From an uncultured Clostridia bacterium (GTDB lineage: Bacteria; Bacillota; Clostridia; Oscillospirales; Ruminococcaceae), in assembly GCA_947625155.1 (NCBI GenBank), contig CANQNG010000014.1, positions 1-48,843 of the forward strand: DNA of 48,843 bases, read 5' to 3'. Below are positions 16,249 through 25,067 of the stretch, in pieces; position 1 is the first letter of the stretch, and each line of letters opens with the position of its first letter. The translations under genes and the position numbers were made by a program. The notes beneath the pieces are model-generated. The model was not told the origin of the DNA. It did not search any database and saw only the letters and a program-made list of their open reading frames with translations.

Positions 16249-17170
16249 AATTCTGGAGACCTGCGGAGATGCGTATATCCTGATACACCGTGCGCCGGAC
16301 GGCGACTGCATCGGGGCAGGGCTGAGCTTACAGGCAGTCCTGCGGCAGACCGGCAGAAAGGCAAAAGTCCTCTGCGCCGACCCCATTCCGGAACGGTTCC
16401 ACTACCTGCTGCCGGAAACAGAGGACGAGGACTTTGCGCCGGAGATCATCATTGCCGTGGATGTGGCAGATGAGAAGCTGTTCGGTACACTGGAAGAGAC
16501 CTACGGCGGCAAAGTGCAGCTCTGCATCGACCACCATATCTCCAATCTGCTCTATGCGGAACAGGTGCTGTTGGAGGGCGAAGCGGCTGCGACCTGTGAG
16601 ATCCTCTACAAAGTCTACCGGGCAATGGGCGTGACGCTCACGAGCCAGATCGCCGCATGCCTGTACACGGGCATAGCGACCGATACCGGGTGTTTCAAAT
16701 TCAGCAACACCACGCCGGAAACGCATATTTTCACGGCGGAGCTGATGCGGGAATTTCCCGACATCCGCTATGACCTGATCAACCGGGACATGTTCACCGT
16801 GAAAAGCCGTGCCCGCCTGCAAGCGGAAATGACGATGCTCCGGAATATGGAATACCACCTGAACGGCAGGTGTACCATTATCTGGGCAACATTGGCTGTT
16901 TGCCGGGCAAACGGCGTGGACGAAAAGGACATGGAGGGGCTGACTTCCCTCGGTCTCCAGCCGGAGGGCGTGGAGGTCGGCATCACCGTCCGGGAACGGG
17001 AACCGGGTGTGTATAAAGTATCACTGCGTGCTGCCGACTATGTGGACGTTTCAGCGATCTGCAAGCAGTTCGGCGGCGGCGGTCATATCCGGGCGGCAGG
17101 CTGTCAAATGAAAGGCACGCAGGAGGAGATCCGTTCCCGCCTGCTTTCTGCCGTGGAGCAGGCGCTGTGA
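16217..17170 (+). CDS. nrnA: Bifunctional oligoribonuclease / pAp phosphatase
   Basis: 317-residue DHH/DHHA1 phosphoesterase. NrnA-type enzymes degrade nano-RNAs and convert 3'-phosphoadenosine 5'-phosphate to AMP. The first metal motif is HRAPDGDCIGA (about residues 24-34), the DHH motif is CIDHHIS (about 104-110), an Asp in GIATDTGCF is motif III, and the C-terminal DHHA1 domain ends FGGGGHIRAAG (about 285-295). The first motif has RA in place of the usual xN, but the Asp residues are kept. It overlaps rbfA by 32 bases and truB by 4 (GTGA). Confidence 0.92.
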   Translation: MNRINVAAAAEILETCGDAYILIHRAPDGDCIGAGLSLQAVLRQTGRKAKVLCADPIPERFHYLLPETEDEDFAPEIIIAVDVADEKLFGTLEETYGGKVQLCIDHHISNLLYAEQVLLEGEAAATCEILYKVYRAMGVTLTSQIAACLYTGIATDTGCFKFSNTTPETHIFTAELMREFPDIRYDLINRDMFTVKSRARLQAEMTMLRNMEYHLNGRCTIIWATLAVCRANGVDEKDMEGLTSLGLQPEGVEVGITVREREPGVYKVSLRAADYVDVSAICKQFGGGGHIRAAGCQMKGTQEEIRSRLLSAVEQAL

Positions 17171-18051
17171 ACGGCATCCTCTGTATCGACAAGCCGCAGG
17201 GGTTCACGTCCTTTGACGTGATCGGCAAGCTGCGTGGCATTCTGCACATGCGCCGTCTGGGACACGCCGGAACGCTTGACCCGATGGCAACGGGCGTGCT
17301 GCCGGTGTTCGTCGGCTGTGCGACCAAAGCTTGCGGCATTCTGCCGGACGACCGGAAAGCCTATACAGCGCAGTTTCAGCTTGGCATGGTGACGGATACA
17401 CAGGACAGCACCGGAACAGTCTTGCAAACGCACCCTACAGGGCAGCACACGGCTGCGGACGTGGTGCAGATCTTGGAGAACATGACGGGAGAAACAGAAC
17501 AGATACCGCCGATGTATTCGGCGGTACAGGTGAACGGAAAACGGCTGTATGAACTCGCCCGTGAAGGCAAGACCGTGGAACGCAAGGCAAGACGGGTACG
17601 CATCGATGCGCTGACACTGCGGACATTTGACGGCGTGCAGGGAACGCTTGAAATTCGGTGCGGCTCGGGGACGTATGTCCGGACGGTCATACACGACATG
17701 GGACAGGCACTCGGCTGCGGGGCTGTGATGACGGGCTTGCGGCGGACGGTCTCGAACGGGTTCGGGCTGGACATGTGCCGGACACTAGAGGAAGTGCAGC
17801 AGCTTGCGGCGGAAAACGCTGTGGAAACGGCGGTCATCCCGACAGAAACTGCCTTTGCCTGCCTGCCGGCAGTTCACTTGGATGCCGAACAGACCCGCCT
17901 GTACCGGAACGGCGTGCGGCTGGGGCTTTCACAGGTCGGCTATACCGGGGCGGAACGCTGTGCGGTATTCGGCACGGCGGGTTTTCTCGGCACGGCTGTC
18001 CCGGCAGAGGGAAAGCTGCGGATGGAACGGAATTTCTTCGGGGGTGACTGA
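17167..18051 (+). CDS. truB: tRNA pseudouridine(55) synthase
   Basis: 294 residues. TruB converts U55 in the T-loop of tRNAs to pseudouridine. The catalytic Asp38 is in GHAGTLDPMATGVL. Other family markers are DKPQGFTSFDV at the N-terminus, PPMYSAVQVNGKRLYELAREG and RCGSGTYVRTVIHDMG. A GTG start overlaps the nrnA stop (GTGA). After residue 230 comes a PUA-like end. ribF starts one base after its stop codon. Confidence 0.95.
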   Translation: MNGILCIDKPQGFTSFDVIGKLRGILHMRRLGHAGTLDPMATGVLPVFVGCATKACGILPDDRKAYTAQFQLGMVTDTQDSTGTVLQTHPTGQHTAADVVQILENMTGETEQIPPMYSAVQVNGKRLYELAREGKTVERKARRVRIDALTLRTFDGVQGTLEIRCGSGTYVRTVIHDMGQALGCGAVMTGLRRTVSNGFGLDMCRTLEEVQQLAAENAVETAVIPTETAFACLPAVHLDAEQTRLYRNGVRLGLSQVGYTGAERCAVFGTAGFLGTAVPAEGKLRMERNFFGGD

Positions 18052-18942
18052 ATGCAGAAAAGGGCGGTCGCACTTGGTCTGTTTGACGGGGTACACCTCG
18101 GACACAGGGCAGTGCTGCGGGCAGCGGCCGATGCTGCCGCAAAAAACGGTCTGCTGCCGGCAGTCTATACGTTTGCGGACGAAATGGCTGGCAAGACGGG
18201 GGAATATCTCTACCCGCCCGCACAGCGGGCGGAGCTTTTCCGGGCATGCGGTGTCGGACTGACGATCAGCGCACCGTTCGCACGTGTGCGTGACCTGTCC
18301 GGGGCGGCATTCGCAGAGAAACTTGTCCGGGAGGAATATGTGGCATATGTCTGCTGCGGCAGGAATTTCCGGTTCGGCAAGGGGGCGGCATGGAATGCCG
18401 ATGACCTGCGGGCATTCGGGGAGATCTACGGCTTTGGCGTGACAGTCGTGCCGGATGTCGAGGCAGACGGCATCAAAGTCTCCTCGACCGTCATCCGCCA
18501 GCTCCTCAAAGAGGGCAGGACGGAACAGGCAGACCGCCTGCTCGGTGAGCCGTACTGCATCCTACAGACCGTCCGGCACGGTGCGGAACTGGGGCGGACG
18601 ATCGGCTTTCCGACCATCAATCAGCCGTTCCGGCAGGGACAGCTCGTGCCGAAGCATGGGGTGTATGTGTCGGAAACGGTCACGCCGGACGGCAGGCATT
18701 TCCCCTCGCTGACGAACATCGGCATGAAGCCGACCGTACACTATCACGGACTGCCGCTGGCGGAGACATATCTGGACGGCTTTTCCGGCAGTCTGTACAA
18801 CAAGACTGTGTGCGTGTACCTGCATCGGTTTTTGCGGGAAGAACGGAAATTTGATTCCGTGGAGGCACTGACGGCACAGATGCAGGACGACCTGCGGATG
18901 TGCAGAGAATTTTCAAAGGGCTGTCACGGTTTGAACACATAA
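18052..18942 (+). CDS. ribF: Bifunctional riboflavin kinase / FAD synthetase
   Basis: 296 residues. RibF phosphorylates riboflavin to FMN and adenylates FMN to FAD. The N-terminal nucleotidyltransferase domain has GLFDGVHLGHRAVL (HLGH near residues 15-18) and CCGRNFRFGKGAAW, and the segment VSSTVIRQLLKEG. The C-terminal riboflavin kinase domain has GRTIGFPTINQP near residue 183 and FPSLTNIGMKPTV. It is the last gene of the rimP operon. The first ~10 residues are shorter than in many RibF proteins. I see no terminator immediately after; the next gene begins 61 bases on. Confidence 0.95.
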   Translation: MQKRAVALGLFDGVHLGHRAVLRAAADAAAKNGLLPAVYTFADEMAGKTGEYLYPPAQRAELFRACGVGLTISAPFARVRDLSGAAFAEKLVREEYVAYVCCGRNFRFGKGAAWNADDLRAFGEIYGFGVTVVPDVEADGIKVSSTVIRQLLKEGRTEQADRLLGEPYCILQTVRHGAELGRTIGFPTINQPFRQGQLVPKHGVYVSETVTPDGRHFPSLTNIGMKPTVHYHGLPLAETYLDGFSGSLYNKTVCVYLHRFLREERKFDSVEALTAQMQDDLRMCREFSKGCHGLNT

Positions 18943-19003
18943 GAGGCTTATAATAAGACTGCTGTCATGCAGCCTGACTATTTTGGAAGGAGGACTGTGC
19001 CTT

Positions 19004-19966
19004 ATGATAGAGGTCAGAAACCTGACAAAGCACTACGGCGATAAAAAAGCCGTCAATGACATTAGTTTTACGGTGGAGGACGGGGAGATCTTAGGCTTTC
19101 TCGGACCGAACGGTGCGGGAAAATCCACCACGATGAATATGCTCACCGGCTATATTTCCTCCACGTCCGGCAAGGTACTCATCAACGGCGTGGACGTGCT
19201 GGAGGATCCCATCAAGGCGAAAACCAACATCGGCTACCTGCCGGAGATACCGCCGCTGTATCTGGATATGACGGTGAAAGCGTACCTGAATTTCGTCTTT
19301 GACCTGAAAAAAAGCAAACTCCCCCGGCGCTCCCATATGAAGGACGTGATGGCGCTCTGCAAGATCAAGGACGTGGAAAACCGCCTGATCAAGAACCTTT
19401 CCAAAGGTTACAAGCAGCGTGTAGGGCTTGCACAGGCGCTCGTCGGCAATCCGCCGGTACTCATTCTGGACGAGCCGACCGTCGGACTTGACCCGAAGCA
19501 GATGGTCGAGATCCGTACCCTCATCAAGCGCCTCGGCAAGAACCATACCGTTATTTTAAGCTCTCACATCCTTTCTGAGATCCAAGCCGTCTGCGACCGT
19601 GTCATTATTATTGATCACGGTGTCATCGCAGCGGACGATACAGCGACCCACCTCTCCGAACAGGTCACGACCGACCACCGTGTCATTGCCCGCATCGAGG
19701 GCGAAAAGGCGGAGATCTTACAGGCGATCCGGGGCATTGAGGGCATCCGCTATGTCCGTGCCGATATGGAACGGGAAAAGGGCATCTGGGAATATGAGAT
19801 CGAAGCCGAACCCGGTCGGGACATCCGCCGGGACATCAATGCCATTGCCCGGGAGCATGCATGGAACATCCTGCTGCTCAAGACCATGGAAATGACATTG
19901 GAGGACATCTTCCTGAAGATCACCATGGGTGAACAGGTCGAGCTGGGAAAGGGAGGTACAAAGTAA
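19004..19966 (+). CDS. ABC transporter ATP-binding protein, GldA-like
   Basis: 320-residue ATPase. Walker A is GPNGAGKST (residues 34-42), the signature is NLSKGYKQR and Walker B is VLILDEPTVGLDP. An EIEAEPGRDIRRDI segment lies in the C-terminal accessory domain. It resembles GldA and other ABC-2 ATPases. I start at ATG 19004 (MIEVRNLTKHYG) with AAGGAGG upstream; a TTG at 18983 is in frame but overlaps the ribosome site. Its last base is shared with the permease start codon. Together with the next three genes it forms a GldA-GldF-GldG-DUF4340 cluster that is common in Clostridia; the substrate is unknown. Confidence 0.92.
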   Translation: MIEVRNLTKHYGDKKAVNDISFTVEDGEILGFLGPNGAGKSTTMNMLTGYISSTSGKVLINGVDVLEDPIKAKTNIGYLPEIPPLYLDMTVKAYLNFVFDLKKSKLPRRSHMKDVMALCKIKDVENRLIKNLSKGYKQRVGLAQALVGNPPVLILDEPTVGLDPKQMVEIRTLIKRLGKNHTVILSSHILSEIQAVCDRVIIIDHGVIAADDTATHLSEQVTTDHRVIARIEGEKAEILQAIRGIEGIRYVRADMEREKGIWEYEIEAEPGRDIRRDINAIAREHAWNILLLKTMEMTLEDIFLKITMGEQVELGKGGTK

Positions 19967-20670
19967 TGGGTGCTATTTACCGGAGAGAGATCGGCGCATT
20001 CTTTACATCGAGCATTGCCTATGTATTTCTTGCCGTATTCTTCATCATTACCGGATTCTTCTTTACGCTGGGCAATGTCGCTTCCGCATCATCCAACCTG
20101 TCGCAGGTGTTCACGGTCATGTTTATCATCAGCATTTTGCTGATCCCGATCCTGACCATGCGGCTGTTCAGTGAGGAGAAAAAGCAAAAGACCGAACAGG
20201 GACTGCTGACTGCGCCCGTGTCGCTGACGAGCATCGTGCTCGGCAAGTATTTTGCGGCGCTGACGATCTTCCTCATTGCGGTGAGCATCGCACTGATCTA
20301 TGGCTTTATCCTGAGTATTTTCGGGACGGTGGCATGGATGACGCTCCTGTCGAACTGCCTTGCCATGATACTGGTCGGGGCAGCGTTCATTGCGGTGGGA
20401 CTGTTCGTGTCCTCGCTCACGGAGAACCAGATCGCTGCGGCAGTCGGCGGCATCGTGTTCCTGCTGCTGTTTTTCCTGATCGACCTGCTGGCTTCCTTTA
20501 TCCGAGTGCCATGGATCCAGAGCGTGCTTTATGAGCTGTCGTTCTATTCGAGATACTATGAATTCACCTGCGGCATTTTCAACCTCTCAAGCGTGCTGTT
20601 CTATCTCAGCACGGCGGTGCTGTTCAATTTCTTCACCGTGAGAGTGTTTGAAAAGAGACGCTGGAGTTAA
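19966..20670 (+). CDS. ABC-2 permease, GldF-like
   Basis: 234 residues with about six hydrophobic helices. The pattern SSIAYVFLAVFFIITGFFF in the first helix, then TMRLFSEEKKQKTEQGLLTAPVSLTSIVLGKYFAA, is the signature of GldF/ABC-2 type permeases. The later helices are in ...FIAVGLFVSSLTENQIAAAVGGI. It overlaps the ATPase gene by one base and is followed 12 bases later by the GldG-like gene, so it is co-translated with both. Confidence 0.92.
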   Translation: MGAIYRREIGAFFTSSIAYVFLAVFFIITGFFFTLGNVASASSNLSQVFTVMFIISILLIPILTMRLFSEEKKQKTEQGLLTAPVSLTSIVLGKYFAALTIFLIAVSIALIYGFILSIFGTVAWMTLLSNCLAMILVGAAFIAVGLFVSSLTENQIAAAVGGIVFLLLFFLIDLLASFIRVPWIQSVLYELSFYSRYYEFTCGIFNLSSVLFYLSTAVLFNFFTVRVFEKRRWS

Positions 20671-20682
20671 GGAGGCGGCATC

Positions 20683-22323
20683 ATGTCAGACGAGAATAAG
20701 GAGATACAGGAAACAGAAGCAAAGGCAGAAAAGCCTGCCAAAAAGCACATGAGCGCAGCCATGCAGAAAAAGCTCCGTTACGGCGGTGTGGCAACGGCGA
20801 TCACCTGTGTGGTCGTGGCGATCGTGGTCGTACTCAATGTGGTGGTGAGTCGTCTGGTGGACAAGTACCCCCTGAAGATCGACCTCACGGAAAGTCATAT
20901 GTATGAGATCTCACAGGACAGTATCGATTTTCTGGAGGGCATGGAGCAGGATGTGGACTTCACCGTGCTGATGGCGGAGAGCAATTTTCAGGGCACGGGC
21001 GCTTCCATGAAAATGGTCGCTGAAATGCTGGAGCGCTATGCACAGTATTCGGACAAGATCCACCTCTCCTACGTTGACCCGGCGACAAATCCGGATGTGG
21101 TGAACGCCTATCAGGAGAATTATTCGGCTTCCCTGCAAGAGGGCGACATCGTGGTCGCTTTGCAGGACGACAAGAGCAAGATGCGTGTCGTCAACATCAA
21201 TACGCTGTTCACCTACGACCAGCAGAAATATTATGCGCTGATGTATTCCGGGCAGGGTACGCTGGAAAACTGCATCACCGGCTTTACCGGGGAGCAGAAC
21301 CTGACAGCAGCTTTGATGTATGTCACGGATGCCGACCCGATCAGTGTGGGGGTCTTTGCAAAGGCGAACGGGAGTTCGATCTTCAATCCCGTGCGTGCCT
21401 ATTCGATGGCTGTCCTTTCGCAGACACTGACCAAGAACGGCTATGATGTGGAGACACTTGACCTCTACACGGATACACTGAACGCAGACGACTATGACGT
21501 GCTGATACTGCCTGCCCCGGTCAATGACCTGACAGAAGCCGGTATCGAGAAGCTGACGAATTTCCTTTACAATGACGGCGCTTACGGGAAAGACCTGATC
21601 TATATCGCCGACGTGACACAGGGCGCAACGCCCCGTATCGATGAATTTCTGGCTTCGTGGGGACTGGAAGTCGGTTCGGAGGGCTATCTGACAGAGGGCG
21701 ACAGCAATGCCGCTTTGCAGGCAACGCTGGCGAGCGTGAATGCTGCCGGAGTGGCTTCGGCAGTGCCGACCTATGACACGCCCAAGGCGGAGATCGACGA
21801 TCAGGACTATGCCGCAGGGGTGTCTAACACCTCTCTGCCGATCGCTGTACCGTACTGCCGTCCTGTCCGGCTGCTCTGGGATTCCAAGACTGCCGGAATA
21901 ACGGCTTCCCTCCTGAAAACATCGGACACGGTCCTCCTGAATGCGACCGATTCTGACGATGCGGAGGGCGAGGTCAAGACCGAGGAAACAGATGCGCAGA
22001 CGGTCATGGCACTGTCCGCCCGCAGGACATCTGTCAACAATGAAAGTGTGGAAAGTGACATCATGGTGCTCGGTTCTCTGCTGATACCGGATTATTACCT
22101 GATGCAGGACAATTCCTATAACAATTCCCAGTATCTGGTGAGTGCTGTCAACACCATGACCGGCAAGGACAGTGGACTGATCATCACAGAAAAGACACTG
22201 ACCGACCAGACACTGACAATGACTGCCGGCGATGTACGGGGCAGCGTGATCGCTGTATTCGCTGTGCCGCTGATCGTGATCATTGTCGGCATCGTGGTGA
22301 TCGCAAGGAGACGGAACAAATGA
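20683..22323 (+). CDS. GldG-like protein of ABC transport system
   Basis: 546 residues. A charged N-terminus precedes a membrane helix (about 30-55, VVAIVVVLNVVVSRLV), then a ~460-residue extracytoplasmic domain with DLTESHMYEISQDSIDFL, typical of the GldG/ABC-type 'uncharacterised' family, and a second helix at the C-terminus (about 520-543, AVPLIVIIVGIVVIARRRNK). The domain contains alternating beta-alpha segments such as DDYDVLILPAP. Its job in Clostridia is not known. It overlaps the DUF4340 gene by 4 bases (ATGA). Confidence 0.88.
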   Translation: MSDENKEIQETEAKAEKPAKKHMSAAMQKKLRYGGVATAITCVVVAIVVVLNVVVSRLVDKYPLKIDLTESHMYEISQDSIDFLEGMEQDVDFTVLMAESNFQGTGASMKMVAEMLERYAQYSDKIHLSYVDPATNPDVVNAYQENYSASLQEGDIVVALQDDKSKMRVVNINTLFTYDQQKYYALMYSGQGTLENCITGFTGEQNLTAALMYVTDADPISVGVFAKANGSSIFNPVRAYSMAVLSQTLTKNGYDVETLDLYTDTLNADDYDVLILPAPVNDLTEAGIEKLTNFLYNDGAYGKDLIYIADVTQGATPRIDEFLASWGLEVGSEGYLTEGDSNAALQATLASVNAAGVASAVPTYDTPKAEIDDQDYAAGVSNTSLPIAVPYCRPVRLLWDSKTAGITASLLKTSDTVLLNATDSDDAEGEVKTEETDAQTVMALSARRTSVNNESVESDIMVLGSLLIPDYYLMQDNSYNNSQYLVSAVNTMTGKDSGLIITEKTLTDQTLTMTAGDVRGSVIAVFAVPLIVIIVGIVVIARRRNK

Positions 22324-23909
22324 GCGAAGAAAAGGATACGCAGGAAAAGCAGGGATATACTGCCGAGAATGCCTCTGCCGAGGCGGATACCATTTTCGGG
22401 GGCGAGCCGGCACAGACTGCGGAAGGGCAGCCAAGCAAAAGCGGCGGCATGCGGAAAAATACCCGCCTGCTGATCATATGCGGTGCGGTGCTGCTCGTGC
22501 TTGCGGGGACGCTTACGGCAATGCTGCTGCAGAAAGACGGCGGCACGGCAGAAAATTCCTCGGAAACGGAAGCCACGCAGGCTGCTATTTCCCTGAACGG
22601 TGCTTCCGGTGCGGAAGTCGTGCGCTTAGAGGTCAAGGGAGAGACGGAAAGCTATACCCTTGTCCAGACTGCCCCGGCGGAAGGCGAGAAACGGGCGGTG
22701 TTTACCATTGAGGGGTATGAGGATGTCCGGATGAACGACAACCTCCTCTCCACTCTCCCATACAATGCCAGTGCACTCGAGGCGGAGGCGCTGGTAGAGG
22801 AAAACGCCAAAGATCTGGAGCGCTACGGTCTGGAAGACCCCCGTGCCGAGGTAACGGCACACTATGCAGACGGGAGCGAATTTACTTTCGGGATCGGCAT
22901 CGTTTCGCCGCTGGATGCGTCACAGACATACTGTCTGATCGGCGGGGACGTGTATCTTGTGCGCACATCGCTGACGGGTAATTTCTCATTTACGCCGGCA
23001 GATCTCGTTTCCACGACCGTCATTGCAGAACCGGAAAACAAGGACTATCCCATTGTGCAGTCCGTGCGTATCGAACGCAAGGATCTGGAGGAGGACCTCT
23101 ATATCGAATATGACTATGAGGGGCAGGAAAACGGCAACGAAAGCGGTTCGGCTGCGACACATGTTCTGGTCGAGCCGGTGTTCACGTACCTGAATCTGGA
23201 AAACTCTTTGGCGATCACGAACGGTTTCTTCGGGCTTACTGCCAAGGAGATCGCGGCACTGCACCCGGAGAAGGCAGACTTTGCCAAGTATGGTCTCGAC
23301 GACCCGTTCTGCACGGCGACGACTGCCTGCGATGACGGCAATACCTACGTGCTGCAGATCGGCGACAGCTACACCACAGAGGACGGGACGAAGTGCTACT
23401 ACACCTATCTGGAGGGCGTGAACGTGATCTATGGCATCACGGAGGAGAACGATGCATGGGCGACCGTGCAGGCAAAGGATATTTTCTCCCCGCTGATCTT
23501 TGACACGTATGTGTGGAGCTTGGCAAGCGTGGATGTGATGGCAAGGGATCAGAAAGTACACTTCGACTGCGAGGGGACGGACAAGGAAGATTTCGTTGTC
23601 AAAAAGGACGGCAAGACGGTCGATACGGAACGTTTCCGGCAGCTGTATCAGTTCATTCTGAGCCTGTATGCGGATGACTTGTATCTCGATGAGATCCCCG
23701 AACAGGAGCCGGATGCCGAGATCACCCTCACGACCCAAAGCGGGCATAGCTACACGGTGTCATTCTATCAGAAGAGCGCCCTGCAAACACTGGTCGCAAG
23801 GGACGGTGTGCCGACCTTTACGATCCGCACATCCAGTTTGGATACACTGGCGCATGATCTGGAAATTTTTGATGATATGGAACAGGCATTCACATTGACA
23901 TGGCAGTAA
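22320..23909 (+). CDS. DUF4340 domain protein
   Basis: 529 residues. A ~40-residue acidic cytoplasmic tail precedes one membrane helix (about 43-65, LLIICGAVLLVLAGTLTAML). The rest is extracytoplasmic with two DUF4340-like repeats: ERYGLEDPRAEVTAHYADGSEFTFGIG near residue 160 and AKYGLDDPFCTATTACDDGNTYVLQIGD near residue 320. DUF4340 proteins accompany GldG-like proteins in many Clostridia and cyanobacteria. Start overlaps the previous stop codon. The paired repeats of this unit are the best landmark. Confidence 0.85.
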   Translation: MSEEKDTQEKQGYTAENASAEADTIFGGEPAQTAEGQPSKSGGMRKNTRLLIICGAVLLVLAGTLTAMLLQKDGGTAENSSETEATQAAISLNGASGAEVVRLEVKGETESYTLVQTAPAEGEKRAVFTIEGYEDVRMNDNLLSTLPYNASALEAEALVEENAKDLERYGLEDPRAEVTAHYADGSEFTFGIGIVSPLDASQTYCLIGGDVYLVRTSLTGNFSFTPADLVSTTVIAEPENKDYPIVQSVRIERKDLEEDLYIEYDYEGQENGNESGSAATHVLVEPVFTYLNLENSLAITNGFFGLTAKEIAALHPEKADFAKYGLDDPFCTATTACDDGNTYVLQIGDSYTTEDGTKCYYTYLEGVNVIYGITEENDAWATVQAKDIFSPLIFDTYVWSLASVDVMARDQKVHFDCEGTDKEDFVVKKDGKTVDTERFRQLYQFILSLYADDLYLDEIPEQEPDAEITLTTQSGHSYTVSFYQKSALQTLVARDGVPTFTIRTSSLDTLAHDLEIFDDMEQAFTLTWQ

Positions 23910-23928
23910 GCCGGAAAGGAGACTTTTT

Positions 23929-24201
23929 ATGGATTTTATGACCTATAAGGGCTATCCGCTGGTGCGCAGCGGAGATGATCTGTACTTTGGGTACATGAGC
24001 GAGCCGCATGTGGTGATGCTCCAGACAGAGGGGAAAAAGGAAGTGGAGGGGATCGCCGTTTCCGAGAAAGTGCGGTTGTATCTGATGTCTACAGACCAGT
24101 CCCTCGACCCCATTCAGGCAATTGTCCGCACCAGTGAACGGGAAAGCCTGTACGAAGCCTTAGAAGTGGCAGCGACATGGCTGGAGCGTTCCAATGCGTA
24201 A
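23929..24201 (+). CDS. Unknown 90-residue protein in the Gld-like cluster
   Basis: 90 residues, not recognised. It has no signal peptide or membrane helix and looks like a small alpha/beta domain: MDFMTYKGYPLVRSGDDLYFGYMSEP and VVMLQ, then a helical end YEALEVAATWLERSNA. The fold could be a small beta-rich domain followed by a helix. AAGGAG precedes the ATG. It is 19 bases after the DUF4340 gene and 12 before the cyclophilin gene, so it is part of the operon, and the codon use matches. Confidence 0.8.
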   Translation: MDFMTYKGYPLVRSGDDLYFGYMSEPHVVMLQTEGKKEVEGIAVSEKVRLYLMSTDQSLDPIQAIVRTSERESLYEALEVAATWLERSNA

Positions 24202-24213
24202 AGGGAGGGGCAT

Positions 24214-24855
24214 ATGAAAAGACTGGTGTTCGCTCTGCTGCCGGCACTGCTGCTGACTGGCTGTATCCCCAAGACACCGACTGCCACCGAAACGACACCG
24301 GGCGCAGTTTCCGGGGAGACAGAACAGGCAGCGGCGCAAACGGAAAGCTTTATCATCACGCTGTACCCGGATGTCGCACCGATCACCTGTGAAAATTTTG
24401 AGGAGCTGGTGGAGGAGGGCTTTTATGACGGGCTGACTTTCCACCGTGTCGCACAGGATTTCATGGCACAGGGCGGCGACCCGACCTTGCAGGGCAGGGA
24501 GAAAGCCGCCGCGATCAAGGGCGAGTTCGAGGCGAACGGCGTGAAAAACGACCTTTCCCACCAGAGGGGCATCGTTTCCATGGCACGGACACCGGAATAC
24601 GATTCCGCATCGAGCCAGTTCTTTATCTGTTATACGGACTGCTCCAGTCTGGACGGCAGCTATGCGGCATTCGGGGAAGTGACCGAAGGCATGGAGGTCG
24701 TTGACCATTTTCTGGATGTCCCCCGTGAAGTCGGCAATGACGGCGCACTGTCTGCCCCGACCTCGCCTATCGTGATGGAAAAAGTCGAGATGATCGAGGA
24801 CGACGAGGCAGGCAACCCCCGTGCAGAGGTGACAGTCTCCATTCCGGCAGACTAA
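24214..24855 (+). CDS. Peptidyl-prolyl cis-trans isomerase lipoprotein, cyclophilin type
   Basis: 213 residues. A signal peptide with lipobox LLTGC places it on the outer face of the membrane. The cyclophilin domain covers about residues 45-195: SFIITLYPDVAPITCENF, FYDGLTFHRVAQDFMAQGGDP, SMARTPEYDSASSQFFICY and YAAFGEV. Catalytic Arg in FHR and the Gln/Phe pair in FMAQGG and SSQFFI are present, so it should be active. Exported cyclophilins help folding of secreted proteins. It is the last gene of the Gld-like operon and is followed by a terminator. Confidence 0.92.
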   Translation: MKRLVFALLPALLLTGCIPKTPTATETTPGAVSGETEQAAAQTESFIITLYPDVAPITCENFEELVEEGFYDGLTFHRVAQDFMAQGGDPTLQGREKAAAIKGEFEANGVKNDLSHQRGIVSMARTPEYDSASSQFFICYTDCSSLDGSYAAFGEVTEGMEVVDHFLDVPREVGNDGALSAPTSPIVMEKVEMIEDDEAGNPRAEVTVSIPAD

Positions 24856-24908
24856 CGCTGTTTCCGTGCGGATGCGGTGCAGATGCCGCAGACATTTGGA
24901 TAGTCTGA

Positions 24909-24949
24909 CAGGAGAATGCGATGAAACATGCACATTCTCCTGCTTTTTG
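24909..24949 (+). terminator. Terminator of the Gld-like operon
   Basis: CAGGAGAATG (24909-24918) pairs with CATTCTCCTG (24933-24942), followed by C and five T. Confidence 0.85.
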
Positions 24950-24971
24950 TCTTAATTTTTTTGAAAACCCC

Positions 24972-25000
24972 TTGCCATTTGCTGCAAAAAATGGTATAAT
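24972..25000 (+). promoter_or_regulatory. Promoter of the 364-residue membrane protein
   Basis: TTGCCA (24972-24977), 17 bases, TATAAT (24995-25000), extended -10 TGG. Confidence 0.85.
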
Positions 25001-25067
25001 AGGAGAAGCGGCTTATTTTTTGAAACTACAGAGAAAGGAAGAGCCCCGTTTCCGGGGGACAACGATC

